Source: Rhynchonema sp. JSB1_4
Lineage: Eukaryota; Nematoda; Chromadorea; Monhysterida; Xyalidae
DNA: 64,000 nucleotides
Reading direction: 5' to 3'
NCBI GenBank assembly: GCA_030248065.1
Contig: JASAMV010006714.1
Location: forward strand, 62,001 to 126,000
Part shown: in pieces, positions 46,381 through 59,800 of the stretch
Numbering within the stretch: the stretch's first letter is position 1
Layout of the letters: every line of letters begins with the position of its first letter
Notes under the pieces: generated by a model
Database searches by the model: none
What the model was told of the DNA's origin: nothing
Seen by the model: the letters and a program-made list of their open reading frames with translations, nothing else
Translations under genes and position numbers: made by a program

Positions 46381-49300
46381 TTATCCCAATCCAAATTTCT
46401 TCAGTTTGATCGCCGGAGGTAGTTCAGTCAACCTCTGTTCTTCCGTATACTCAATGCACAACAGTGCATTCGCACGTGAAACATCAGGCAACACACACGC
46501 GTAGACCAGGTGCTTGAAACGGTCCGTGGTTTTGACTTCATTGGTGGTCTGCAGAATAAACATGGATTTTTTCGTTTTTATTCTATTTATTTTGGATTTC
46601 TTTTCTTTCAAATTTTTTCTTTTTCTTAAACTGAGAACCAGCGTATCAATGATGGCTAAAACTATAGTTGCGTATTTTTCGCGCAAAATATATTTTGAAA
46701 AAAAACCGTTTTTTTCAAACAATTTTCCAGTACTTAAGGACACCCATGCTCCAAAAACGCCTATTTTGGAGAAAATCTTGTCGGGAAACGGCCTGAAACA
46801 GGCTAAAATGCACTTGGAGATTAAAAAGTGCTCATTTTGAACTGCTTAGCACCGATTTACATTGGTTTTGACAACATCCTTTCACAACCTTTGAAAATAG
46901 CTCGGAAATTTTTGGAAAAAGACCGTTTTTTCCCAAAAAGTTGCCACTTGGAAACATTTCCGGAAAAATAAAAACGTATTTTTCCGGCCCTTGGAAAAAA
47001 ACGGTTTTTTTCGGTTTTTTTTTTCGAAAAAAAAACGGTTTTTTTCCGGCCCGCAAGTATAGCTAAAACTGCACGCTTACTTCATGCGTGACTCAAAACA
47101 TTTATTCGTCATGATTTAACATTGGCAGCCTCTCTCATTGTCCCATGATCTACTGGAGCCGGCCATTTTCAGTCAGTATTCACCATAAACACAGAAAGAA
47201 TGGTTCTCAGGAAATTGGAGAAATTAGCGTCCAACAATATTCGCTTAGCAATGCTCATAAACGGTTTCACTACGGTCACACACAATAAGCAGAGTGCACT
47301 GTAAACTGCGAAACAATCGACCAACCAGACTCCAAAACGCGGCCAGTTGTGTCGAATATATGAGAATGTGTCGATCACTCTGCGACCAATCAACGCCGAT
47401 CGCCGGCAGCTGTGATTGGCTGGACACGAACACGTCAGCCAATGAGCGATTCAGGGTTGGCGTCATCTGTGCGATGTGGGATTATGTGATTTTTTGTCAC
47501 GTCTTGGTCAACTTGAATATATGGCGTTATCCACAGTAAAATTAAGCCAACGTGCCAATTGGAATCTGAAGCACAATCCGCATTTCATGCTTGTAAATCG
47601 ATTGGGAGCCCTATTTTCGTTCCCCATAGAGTTCTAATTACGAGGTTAAAAGCAGAATGGGGCCAAAATGTCGTTCACTGATCGGACCATGACGGAGACT
47701 GTACCATTTACGCGAGCCTTTTTCAACACACCATTTCCGTTTGCAAATCCACCGAATACACCAATATTCGCTGATCCCCATACAAGCAGCAGACATTGGT
47801 GGTGTTGCGCGATTCCATCCAACAGAACGAGATCGGGATGGCTGAACGATGTTGGCTGATGCTGTGACCGGGCTGTAAGATTTTTGTTGGGTTTTATTAT
47901 GGAGGTGTTCGTGGCGTATTTGTGACTGGTGCGAGATCAGTCCAACACGCAACAAAATGCACCTTGGCACTGTGAAAATTTGTATTTTTTTCGGTTTCAA
48001 TAGAATCTTATTCCAAGCACTCGTACAACCTGGCATGCGGTTGCGCAAGCGCAAGCGGATTGAAAGATTTACAAAAAATAATAATAACAAAACAGTGACT
48101 AAAGTAACTGAAAATCTGCTCACCGTTTCAATAGCGATGTCATAATTGCGTCGTACACAAAGCAACAAGTCTGGTTTGGTGGGATGCGCCAGAATACGAC
48201 GATAACTCCTGCGATGGTTGGAACCTAAAATCTAAATGTTTCAATGCGCGCGTAACATCTAACTCAGAGAATAAGAGTAGCTCAATGTTACAGCCCAGAG
48301 GTGAAAACTTTCTAATAAAAAATATCCAAATTAACCTTGCTGAAACGGTTCCAATTTGCAAGTAACATTCTCAATCGCCAATCTTTGCAACACACCATCA
48401 CTATCGACCAGGTAAAGCACGTATTGGTCTGAATGAAAAGAAAGAGAAAATTTCAAAACAAACGTAAGAGAAAATGAGCTCAAAATATCGAACCTGAATC
48501 AGGCACATGAGTGAAGGACAAACTTCGAGCGCAAGGTAATCGTTCGTGCGTCACACATTTGACTGGATTGATGCTGGGGGTCTGCGAGAGGAGAGAAAAT
48601 GAAGTAAACACTCTGCAACACACATTCACATCGGAAGAACTTTTGATACGGTGCGAAATGAAACCACGTGATCTGTTCGTTGCAGTCTTGCCTGGTCGGG
48701 GTCAAGTCAAGCTAGTGAGTTCTCGTACGTGGTATTTCGAGATTTACTGATGCTAGTGATTCCAACTAGCCTAAAAAGTTGTTCCCGGGACCAATAAACA
48801 TAACATACAAAAAGAAGCGAACACATAAGACATCCCTGGTCACAAGTCGGCAATCGTGACATCGGCACTTCTCTGACCGCAAAATGTCACAGCGCAGGGC
48901 AGGGAAAGGGAACGCACTCCGGTTTCAACTACCGCAGTAATCGATCCGGTCATTGATCAGGATAAGGTCACTAAAATAAACCATAAACCACCCACCGAAT
49001 TATCATCCATGAGCACCCTAATCACCCTTGTCGTGTCCGTGGTGCTGTAGGCAATGTATCGTGCATCGTCAGTGATGGCAGCCACACAAATGTACGCATT
49101 GCGACGCGATTGAATCGACGCCAGTTTGATGGGCAGATCGCGAATCGGCATCGACACTCGGTCTCGGTCTGTGGAATAGAATGTATTCAGAGACTTTTCA
49201 GGCCCGGAAGTCCAGGCCCGACCTTCTCAGGCCCAGTTTTTCAGGCCCGGCCGATTCAGGCCCAGCCTATGTGACCCATTTATAGGCTTAAGCTTAGGCT

Positions 49301-52300
49301 CCAGCCGGGCCTGAACCTATGCCCGGGGACTGAACCGTCGCACAATAAATGGAATTGGGGAGGGATGCATTTTGGGGTCACCACGTGGCCATCTGGTGCA
49401 TTGCGACGATGACCTGGTGCACCGCCCGTCTGAGAAGGCAGGTAAAAACGACGGGCGTCCAAAAACGCTGCACAATGTAAAATGGTCAACATTTTTGCTC
49501 GATTGCTGAGCCCCAATTTGCCGTCCTCAAGTTTACCACTGAATCTTAGCAAAATATTGGTCTCTCTTTCTTTACTGAAAAACATGACTGGTCTCGGTCA
49601 TGTTATTTCCAAGAAGAGGATTCTAGTTACATCTACACATCGTTGGATAAACTTTTTGTGAAAATAAAAATTGCACCCGGACAAGCAACCTGGTTTCGAT
49701 TCAACTTGTGCGGCTGCACCAAGTTTCCACAATTCCAAATGGGCGTCATATCTAAACAGCACCATGTGAGACCGCCGGGCCACCAAACATGAATCGGCCT
49801 GAAAATACGAAAAAATGTTCAAAAGAAGATATTTTACCAAACGCAGTTTTGTTTGACGAGTCATCAAAAAAGCAAAACACCTGAGAGTCCCCAATGTTCC
49901 ATCAACAAGTGGACAAGAAACGCCCAAAACGTAGGGCGGGGATTCAAAATCTATTTTGAAAACTCAAACTCCATCTCAACTAACGGGGAACCAAAAAAAC
50001 ACTCCGAAAAAGAGCCAATAAACCAACCGCGTCCAAATTGTTGTAGCTTAATCGCAGTTTCTCAGGCGGACTCGATGTCAGCCCAATGCACCCATCCACC
50101 CCGGCGCTGAACAATGTGTCCATGTAGGTCAACATGGTGCGTACATCGTGACTGTGCACATTGTGACGTTCGGCCGACGGCCGCCACGTGCGTGTCGACG
50201 GTGCGAAGACCACTACGTGCGGGTCGACGCCCGACGCGTATATATGCGTTTGCTGAAACATTAGTTGGTCGGGAATGCGAACCACGCGTGTTTGCAGTGC
50301 GTCGCGTCACCACCATTACAGAGACTCTGAGACTCTGAGACTCACTACAGAGATGGTAGTCGCACACTGTACTCCATAAAGATTAGAAATGTGGAAAGAC
50401 TTATGCAATGGATCTCATGACTGATGATGACCCGGATGCATTGTGACATATACAGTACAGTCTCGTGATAGGGTCCGAAACTATATATGCAGCTGTGGAC
50501 TACTCTATTATTATAAATATTGCTCACATTTATAAAACTAAATAAAACACTGCTATACACTCCTTTTAGCCAACAACCAGTTGGCGGACAAGAAACTGCG
50601 TGTGTTCTCAAAAACCCATCCAGAAACCAAACCCAAAAAGTACCTGATCGGCACACACAGCCAGCACATCAGCCGCGTGCATTTGATGACTCTGAAACGG
50701 AATAAAAGAGAAAATACAGCAAAGCAAATACAAAAATGAAACATCACCATGAAAACAACAAACCGTGTTCAATGTGCAGGTCTTTGTGTCCCAGATGCTG
50801 ATTTTACCGCGCGAATCACCGGCACATAATAAATCCGGGTGCTTTGGTATGAAACAGACCGACCTGTGTGGCGAGTTCGGGCAATCGATTACTATGTGAA
50901 TTTGGCGACACGAAAATTAAGGGTGGCGGCTTTTCTGCACTTTTGAGATAAAATATCACGATGCACCCTTATTTATGATGATGTGAATATGGACGGTAAA
51001 CGGCATCTCCAATCAGTACAAGGAAGATCGTTGTGTTTTGTCATCGTGACTTTATGTTAGTGTATTGCACTGGATAAAAACAAACAAACTGAAATCACTT
51101 ACGAGTGGCGACAGCATATTTATGGCAGTAAGTCCGACTGTAAACTCAAACACAGAGGTTAACTACAAAGAGACCAGACTGTACCAGACGTGTGCCAATG
51201 GACGAGGATGAAACATCACCCACACACTCACCAAACGACGGTGTGCGTGTGCGGCGAGTCGCGATCGATATCGATTCGCTGCGCGTTGATCGATCGATCA
51301 GCAGTGTTGGTAACGTGATCAATCACATGGATCGCATCGATCGATCCCACCGCCAGACGATCGCTAATTGATGGATGCCAGCAGACGCTCAGCACGCGAC
51401 GATCTGTGAATCGGTGATTGGAAATGTGAAAAGGACATTGATTTTTTTAATTTTTGCCGATGTGCAGGTCGAACTTGGTAATCGGATTGGTTATGCGTTG
51501 CTCGCGCCACATTTTGTGCTCAGGCAGGATATTTGAGATCTAAGATGTTTAGAATGGAAAATGGAGATGACATTTTTTCGATGTCCAAGTTTTCCATGGC
51601 GAGTTTTCGATATGACGCATGCATACCGGAAACTGGAAACGAAGCGAAACATTTCCTGTGGCGGTCAAGTTATGATACATGACAAACATTTTCTGCGCTG
51701 GTAAAATGTCGGTCGCTGATTGGTCAGATTTTATCCAAAAAATGCTTCGCTTCATTTCCATTTTCCAGTATGCGTGTAGTCATACCGGAAAATGGAAACG
51801 GAAAACTTGTAAGTAGAAAAAATTTTCATTTCCAGTTTCCATTATGACTACACGCGCCGTAACAGTGATGCCGCTAATTTCGACCAGCATAGCGATGGAA
51901 ACAGCTGCCACGCTCAGCGAAACAGGAGCATCAATGGAGATTTTTATTGAATATCTCGACTTATCCGTGGTTCAAAAAATTGCGCCAGCAACACGATACC
52001 AGCCTATTCGATACCGGTACCAGTAGTTGCCAGAAACGGTTTGATGACTAACTATAATGTGCAATGATAGCTTACAATCGAAAACCTGTCACATGGCACT
52101 TACTGAAACTGAGCGGGATCATGCGCGTAATCGTGGGTTTTTCATTCTTCGCAATGGTCACCAACGCCACTGAGCTGTTGTCGAGACCGCACTGAAATCA
52201 ATATGCAAGGTGAAACAATATGAAGCACATCAGAATGAAGTAAATGTGTCACTTACAGCAAGTAAGGTTTGATCTTCGCTCGCGGCAGCGCACCAAATTG

Positions 52301-52908
52301 GACAGGCGGCCAGTTGCGCGGAGAACTAAAACGAACGTGCGCCAACAAAATAATATGATCACAATCAGTTAAACCTATTTCTGCCGCTGACGCGCACTTC
52401 GTAAGTAATACACAACCTTTGCAATCTTGAATCACACACCTTGGGCACAAGTGAATCAAAATCGTATTGATACAAACTGCCATCCATGCACGCCGCGACG
52501 ATATCGCCTTGGCACCACTGAACTGACTCAATACCAGCAGAAGTATGCGGAATTGTCTGAAGAAGGTGGAGCATTGAGACAAGAATAACGGACAAGAAAT
52601 AAATGTCAACTCACGTGCTCGCGATAGATCGATGGATAATGGAGACAGGCCCAGATTTCGATGGTTTGCGTCGGACTGAAACTACGGCAGTTTTTGTCCG
52701 TTAAATTTTCACACCAGAAGAGAACGGAAACACTACATTCAGGTTTACTATAAACAGATTTCAGAAACAATAACAACACCAACCATTTACCATCATGTGC
52801 TGCTCGTGCCAAACACAAGCGAAACGTATCGCCATCGAAGTCCATGTGTGTGATCGAAGTAAGTGTTGGTTGATAGAGACGACATCGATGCACCACAGTT
52901 GACACCAT
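46381..52908 (-). CDS. utp4: UTP4/cirhin, U3 snoRNP WD-repeat protein
   Basis: ATG at 52908, TAA at 46381-46383. Recognised exons: about 52784-52908, 52615-52675, 52440-52556, 52257-52325, 52104-52191, 51232-51403, 50764-50863, 50644-50691, about 50024-50252, 49690-49798, 48996-49168, 48494-48581, 48336-48428, about 48129-48225, 47732-47872, about 47333-47470, 46381-46548; one small exon near 47.5-47.7 kb may be missing. WD-type segments include CPIWCAAASEDQTLL, RRVLSVCWHPSISDRLAVGS and AGDSRGKISIWDTKTCTLNT. The HLELWKLG stretch and the C-terminus ELPPAIKLKKFGLG match the conserved UTP4 end. UTP4 is a nucleolar t-UTP component of the small-subunit processome, needed for 18S rRNA maturation. 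Several introns hold MITEs. Confidence 0.88.
46664..47061. mobile_element. Inverted-repeat element in a UTP4 intron
   Basis: TATAGTTGCG at the left and CGCAAGTATA at the right enclose about 400 bp with AAAACCGTTTTTT blocks. The borders suggest a TA target. Non-coding. Confidence 0.45.
51549..51855. repeat. Palindromic TTCCATTTTCC repeat in a UTP4 intron
   Basis: Repeated and inverted copies of GGAAAATGGAAACGGAAAAC and complement, with GCGTGTAGTCAT pairs. Likely one or two overlapping MITEs; borders not resolved. Confidence 0.45.
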
Positions 52909-53093
52909 TTTGGTTACAAGTATTCAAAAAATGACCAACAAAATCACTCTTGACTGAAAATATGATGAGGGCCTAATGCCAGCTGTGTAAATGACATGAA
53001 CCTACGCCTGCTTGGCAAGATAATCTGAGCGAGATGTAAACTCGGCATGTTTCATAACTCAAACCGAAATTCGCTCTCAAACTTTGTAACATT

Positions 53094-53099
53094 TATTCA
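53094..53099 (-). terminator. Possible poly(A) signal of beta-catenin
   Basis: AATAAA on the minus strand about 700 bp after the beta-catenin stop and before the UTP4 start, giving a predicted 3' UTR of about 0.7 kb. Confidence 0.45.
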
Positions 53100-53804
53100 A
53101 GTTGTGAGACAAAAATACAAAATTGACGGTAATTTGGCAAAATAGAGAACAACACCAGAACATACATCACAAGCAAGTGCCATAACATTAGAATAACAAG
53201 AAAACCAGCTGGGAATGATTTGGATAAAAATTATAAAACGGTCACAACACAAAACGTTCAGGACTGAAAACCGTACGGGTGTAAGTAGAATGCAGATAAC
53301 CACAACAATAACCCAATGGGGAACATAAAAATACAAATGAAAAGAAAACACCGCGGATAAAGAAGTGACCTATACTTAAGAAAATGAGATACGAAACACA
53401 ATTTTAGATGTAAAACTGCAGCAGCACGTTACCATAGCACACGATTGCACAAGCTGGTTATAACGTGAGATAAATTCAGAGCGAAATTGCCATACAATTA
53501 GCAAAATTGCTAAAAAAAAGTCAATGCCGTTATTCTACATACATAGCTGAAGTTATGACATATACGATTTACGTTGCACAAACAGAAAAAATCAGAACTT
53601 ATGAACCATGACCAAACCACTGCAAAAGGCCAATGAAAACAGTCGAACCGAAAATAAAATCAATATTGAAAACAAGTTTGATTTGTAGTTTCAAACATGC
53701 ACCAGTGTGGCAACAACGTTATCTTATATAAAGGTATAAATGTACAAAATCATCATCAAAAAAGATACATACATAATCAACTATCGCAACCCCCAATTGG
53801 CAAT

Positions 53805-56800
53805 CTACAAATCCGTGTCATACCAGCCGCCAGGCGGGGGTCCACCTCTGTTCGGCGGTCCGCTTGACGTCCACGTGCCGGGCATGGGCTGTTGCGTCGA
53901 ATTGAGACTCATTTGACCCAGGTTGTAGCTGGGCTCGTAGGCTGAAAGTTGGACAGCGCGGGTATTATACTTGGAAGTAGGTCGGACATTGTGAGGCGAG
54001 GCAACACAAAGGGTTTCATAAGCTCATCAGACCCAGTTGGGGGAATTGGGTAGATGGAAAAAATTCGGAACGATTACCTAAACTGACACCACAAATGTTC
54101 TGACCTGCAGCAATCAACTTCGTGGCACAATGCCGCTGGTCAGTGTCCCAAAGTTCACAAAACGTAAAAACCACAAACAAAACAAGTCATACTAACAAAA
54201 CTACACATCACCCCGTTTACCCTCACCCTGATTTCCATATCCCTCATTGAACATATCCTCACTGGGCATCGCCTGCATATCCCGCAGTCCGTCTTGCGTC
54301 CAAGCGGCCGATTCATCCCGGTACAGCGCCGACGCCATTTCCATGCCCAATTGTTGACGGTAGTCGGTCGGTTTGTCGCTGCTCAATTTGTACAGTATCG
54401 CGCCGGCATACGTTGCTGCAAATATCAAGCGCCCCAATTTCATTCGTCTGCTTACACCGGATCCTACACAATAAGATCATGATGGAATTCACGACGGCCA
54501 AGAATTTGTTGACGCCTGACGTGCACGGATATGGAAGCCGCATAAAAACTGGTTGGTCATCGCCGCTGTCTTGAACACACAAATCAGCGTCAACCATAGT
54601 ATCCTTGTTTTATCAGCGTAAGGTTGCAATCAACTGCCCAGAAGCTACTTATGGTCAAAATTAGCGGCACAACTAAGTCCCGAGCCAATCGGCAATGCAA
54701 AAACGTCACAAGACCCGTTACGCAATAGGCAATAGGGTCATCCAATGTGATACCGAGCGTTCAGAGCAGAACCAAGACAGCACAGCTCCAATTTTTGGCA
54801 CAATAAGAAAAAGAATAAAGACTAGACACAACCACCCCCTAACCAATAGCCTCATTGCGTGAGTGCAACAGTTCGGTCAATATGGCCGTGGCCCCCTCCC
54901 TCTCAATCTGCTGTGCGCCATCCGGGTCCTGCGCAATTTCGTGCAACACTCCAGTGGCTGCTCGTTGTACGTTCTCGTGTTCGTATGACAATAACTGAAA
55001 TAGAATTAGCGCGCATGATTCAATTATTCAATTAATTAATTATTCAAATATTCAATTACATTCACCATTATTTTCCATTTTACGGCATAATGAACAGCAG
55101 TAAAAAACAATGAAAGGAGATCAGTTCGGCTGTCCCAGAAAGCGGGCGTTTTTATCTTTCTGCTTGTCTTTCACTCGAGTACGACTGCTAGCTCATGTGC
55201 GCACAGGCGCTTTGCTACGTTCAAGTGCTGCGAAATGAACACACAAACAAAAACACAAGAAACTAGGTGAGTAAAATTACACATTGATTTTCTTCATATC
55301 ATCATAATGAGTCAAGCGTTTCGATCACCAGATGACACTTTGACACGTTCCGCAAAGCAGACAAAGAGCCAAAAAACAGCTAGTTGCAACAGATGACTGT
55401 AAACGTTTTCTACAAAAAAAACCCGACTCTCGCCCCTTCAACTCACATGCACAAACGTGCCAATCAACTGCATCTGCTTGATTTGCGCACGCGCCTTCTT
55501 ATCTCTGGCCAATTGATGCAGCGCTGCCGTGCTGCATTCAACCAATTCAAGCATCGACACACCCTCCACAACGGGCATTGATGGTTGACCTTGCTGAAAC
55601 AGGGTGCTTGTGGTTGATGTTCTTGTGGATATCTGTCTGACAGATGTTTCAGTTGCGATCATTAACCAGAATATTGTTTGGATGTTGTTGACTGGCTTGT
55701 TATTTATTGTAAACACCGTCATCAACGTGAAACCCAAACATGAAGTGGAATAGCGAATTAAAAAATGTTTTGCGATCACTGTTTTAGTCGACTGCGCTGA
55801 AATTGATTGAGAAATATCGCTTGATGCCGGAAATTAAAAGAAAAATTAAGCCAATAAACTAAAAGAACCCAACCATCTGCGCTTCTCTGATGGTAGCAAA
55901 CGCGTGATTGAGCACCTGAGCCGATAATTCCACCGTGTTTTTGCCTTCTTTCGACTCGGCCTGTTCGCGAAGAGGCTAAAAATGCGCACACATATATGTA
56001 CTTCATCACCTTAATACATTAGGGCAGTTGTTTTCATCGAGTTTCTCAAAATCTTACCTGTAGATTGGCTGGCAACGCAGCCAAATTTCGAATAAGTCCA
56101 AGAGCGGCCTTGACCACCGGCGGACGCATGCTTGCCAGCAGCTCGCAAATGATCGGGAAACCATTGGCAGTACGGATGGCGTTTTGCGCCTGTTTTTTTT
56201 TAAATCAAATATAGATAGTCGTTGCGTTTCTGAGAAACATGCTCTTTTTTTCTGCATGAACAACCATAAAAGTCGATCAACTACCGAACATTGCCCAGAA
56301 CATTCTGCAGCATCAACGAAAAAACCGAATCTGATCAATCCACTCTGTTGACTCAGTTTGGTGAGACAATGTATGGAAATATCGAAAAGACGAATTTTTT
56401 CACTAATACGTTTTCCGGAAAATTATCACTCATCACAACTAGGGTTAGAGGTCGGGGGGGGGGGGGTACCCGACACCCGACATCTGGAAGTACCCGACAC
56501 CCGACATCTGAGAAAAAAGCACGACACCTGACAGTTCCAAAAAAAACCGACACCCGACACCAGTTTTTGGATCAAAAACAGACAAATTTTTGCTCATTTG
56601 CATCATTGGTGCAATTTTTTGGCTCAAGTCACTGAATTCAAGTTTTTTCACTAGAAATAAACACCAAAATGTCACATTCTGCGTCTTTGGAAACATTTGG
56701 TTCGAAGAAAATTTTCTCTCAAATTCTTCTGTCAGTAAAACTGATGTTTTGAACCGCAAGTGTCGGGTGTCGGGTCCTAAAAAACCCGACACCCGACATC

Positions 56801-59800
56801 TGGAGGCACCCGACACCTACACTTTTTGGCACCCGACACCCGACATCTCTCTAACCCTAATCACAACTATTGGCTTCATCACTATCGATCGGACAAAATC
56901 AGCAAACAACGACGCCAACCTGTGCGGTGAACTCGTGTCGTGACGTCAGATGTCTGAGTGCGCACAGCGCCGGTTCGGTAATCTCAACATTGTTGGCGTG
57001 CGTTTCCAGAATGCGAACCATCACATCGATCACACCATTCGTGCACAAGGTTTGCTAAAACACGGCACGGTTAACAAATGTGTAACTTTTATTTTACACG
57101 CCGGATGATATAAATTAATGCAACGGGTTTAGTTTTACTAAAACGGTTGACGATACATTTTATTGCTCTGTGAATGAAACACATTTTGTCAAGGCTTGCC
57201 CCAAACGCCGACATTTGGGTTGACGTCATTAGCACACGCCGAACAATCACACTCACCTTATTGCGTTGATTGTTGCAGGTCAGATTCGACAGAATGCCGC
57301 AAGCACAACAGACAATCTCTCGATCTTGCGATGTCAACAGCTGAATCAGGGCGCGGAGAAGGTCTTCGAGGTTCTCTTCCTTGGTGGCCGCATCCGACAG
57401 ATTACGAACGGACAGCAGACAATTGCGGACAAGGCGGGAGGACGGGTGATGCAGGTTGCGTTGCACAGCGTGCACGCCGCCTGAGGAAAGGGGAAGGGAA
57501 GGTTTGGTATTTTGGAAATGGTTTCAAAAACCACATTTGTTTTCCACCCGCTCTTTGTAGTGGAATGAGCACGGCGATCCGTTACTTTCGGTAATGAAGT
57601 ATTGTTGCTGTGCTAGACGACAACGGCATTAACAACTCACCCACCACCACTGTCAACAAAATTGCTGTTTACAGAACCTGATGTTTCAGGCGCTCTTATA
57701 ATTGAAGCCACTGCTCACAGATATTTAACAGCCTGCTTTTGCCAAAAACAAACAAACAAAATTACACGTCAACTCCAGGCAAGACACAAAAATACAAAAA
57801 GAAAGAAAACCGACCATTATCGACAATGACGGTCTTGTTCCGAGGACACACGCTCAAAACTTTCATCAATCTTGACGCCGTGTACAATAATTTTTCGTAG
57901 TTGCTCGTGCGCAGCACTTCGATGCAACGAGGCGTCGCACCCAATTGCAGAATTTCGAGCTGAAAAAGGGTTTGCAAACAATATAATTTTCATAATTTGT
58001 TTTGAAATGATCTTATTCCGCAAGGTTAGGTCCCACCACATCGTAGTCGGAAATCAGGTACTCGCACAGCTGGTCCCGGCCTCCGGTGGATTGGGCCTAT
58101 CGTTAAGCTAAGGCCTGCGGTTGTCTTAACATGAAGCCTAAGCCTAAGCCCAACCCCAAAGGGAAACTGCCCCCAGAACGAGCTGTGGGAGTGCTGAACA
58201 AAATTTCGAAACACGAAAACAATGATACAAAGATACCTTTGTGGCGTCGTGCTGTGCGGCCAGATAATGCAGGCAGTCGAACAGAACGGCGAGGAATTTC
58301 TCGTGCGGCCGATTCACCAGCGAACACATGGCCTGCACAAATTGGAGGATATTTGGGAAACGTCAGGAAAGTATTTTGCACCAGCAGTGGCTCCATCGCG
58401 TTCAATAAACACCTTCTGGCCTCTTAAATGTGATCCCTTGGGGTGGACTTGGGTTAAATCCGAAAAGCGGAAATATTTCCGGAAAACGCATAATTTTTGC
58501 ATGTAAATTCTTGCGTTTTCCAGAAATATTGTCCTATTCCGGAAATGCTTCGTATTTTTGCATGCAAATTATTTCCGGGTTCCGGATTTAACCAAAGTTC
58601 GCTCTTGTTTCGGGGATCGAAACGTGGGAGCCCCTCCAGTCCAATGCACCGGTGGGTGATGATACCCACTACCAACGCTGGCGATCATTTCTTTAAGGTG
58701 AAGTTATACCTGTCTACTTTGTTTATAAATGTAGATGTAACAATATGGATAATTTTTTGTTTGAATAAGATTTAGAGATAGGTAACAGGGTGGATCTACC
58801 CGAACCAGTGGTGTCGTTGGGAAATCAAAAAGTCAGGATACCGGATACCCAAAATCCAAAATTTTCGGATACCGGATACCCAAAATGAAAAATCTCGGAT
58901 ACCAGGGGGGGTTGCTCCCTAAAATTAAAAATCTCGGATACCCAGGGGGGTTGTTCAAAAAAGATCAATTTTTTTAGAGGAAATTCGAGCAAAATCCGTG
59001 CTGAAACCGCAAAAAATGGTCATTTCGGGGGTTATGCTTGCGCGAGCAAGCGATTTTGAGCATTTTGGAGGTAAAAATGGGCGATTTTTACGGTTTCCGA
59101 AAAAATTTAGGATAGGATACCCCTGGACAAAAAGTCAGGATACCGGATACCCCTGGGTGAAAAAAATCAAGATACCGGATACCGGATACTAGGGGGGTAA
59201 CCCCCCCTTCCCCCCCCAACGACCAGGGTTGGATTTAAAAAAAAGTAAAATTTTTTTTGTAAAAAAAAATTTTTTTTAAATATATATGTTGGCCACTTTT
59301 TTTATTTTAAAATTTTAAAAAGTAAGTCCACTTTTTTTTATTATTTTTCCCCTTTTTTTCGTTATTTTCTCACTTTTTTAAGGTAAAAATGTATGTTTTC
59401 ATGCGTTTTATTGCTCATCATTCTCAAAAAATCGCCTGCGGCGCTTATATTTCAGTTTAAAATTGCGTTGTAATGACTCATACAGTTCCCAGACATCCCA
59501 ACAATCGCTGCACGATAATATAGGACACCCCATACCGATACTGTGCAGTTATTAGCTATCGACGTAAGCTATCGACAGACTCCACTTTGCTCGCCTATTT
59601 GCAGTTGTGTGGATTTGTCATTTGTTGCTTTTGTTACACAACATGAGCGTGGTGTAACTCTTTATCTCTCTTCAAATTTATCCCCAAATTCACAAACAGA
59701 AGGTTGGTCTTCCCTTTGTCATATATGCCCACAGAGTTACCTTCGGGCGGGTTCTCAAATTATGACCAAATGGGCTAGATCGCAGGTGATCGACATAAAC

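Noticed and set aside
49199..49313. CAGGCCCGG-rich segment as a hAT element
   Set aside because: It has inverted GGCCTG ends but no 8-bp duplication; it is treated as low-complexity sequence.
10936..50267. Reading TGATGTTTCA as a branch-point or 3' splice signal
   Set aside because: Variants do precede acceptors at 10950, 40846 and 50253, but most exact copies lie in exons, near donors, between genes or in antisense orientation, so splicing alone does not explain the motif.
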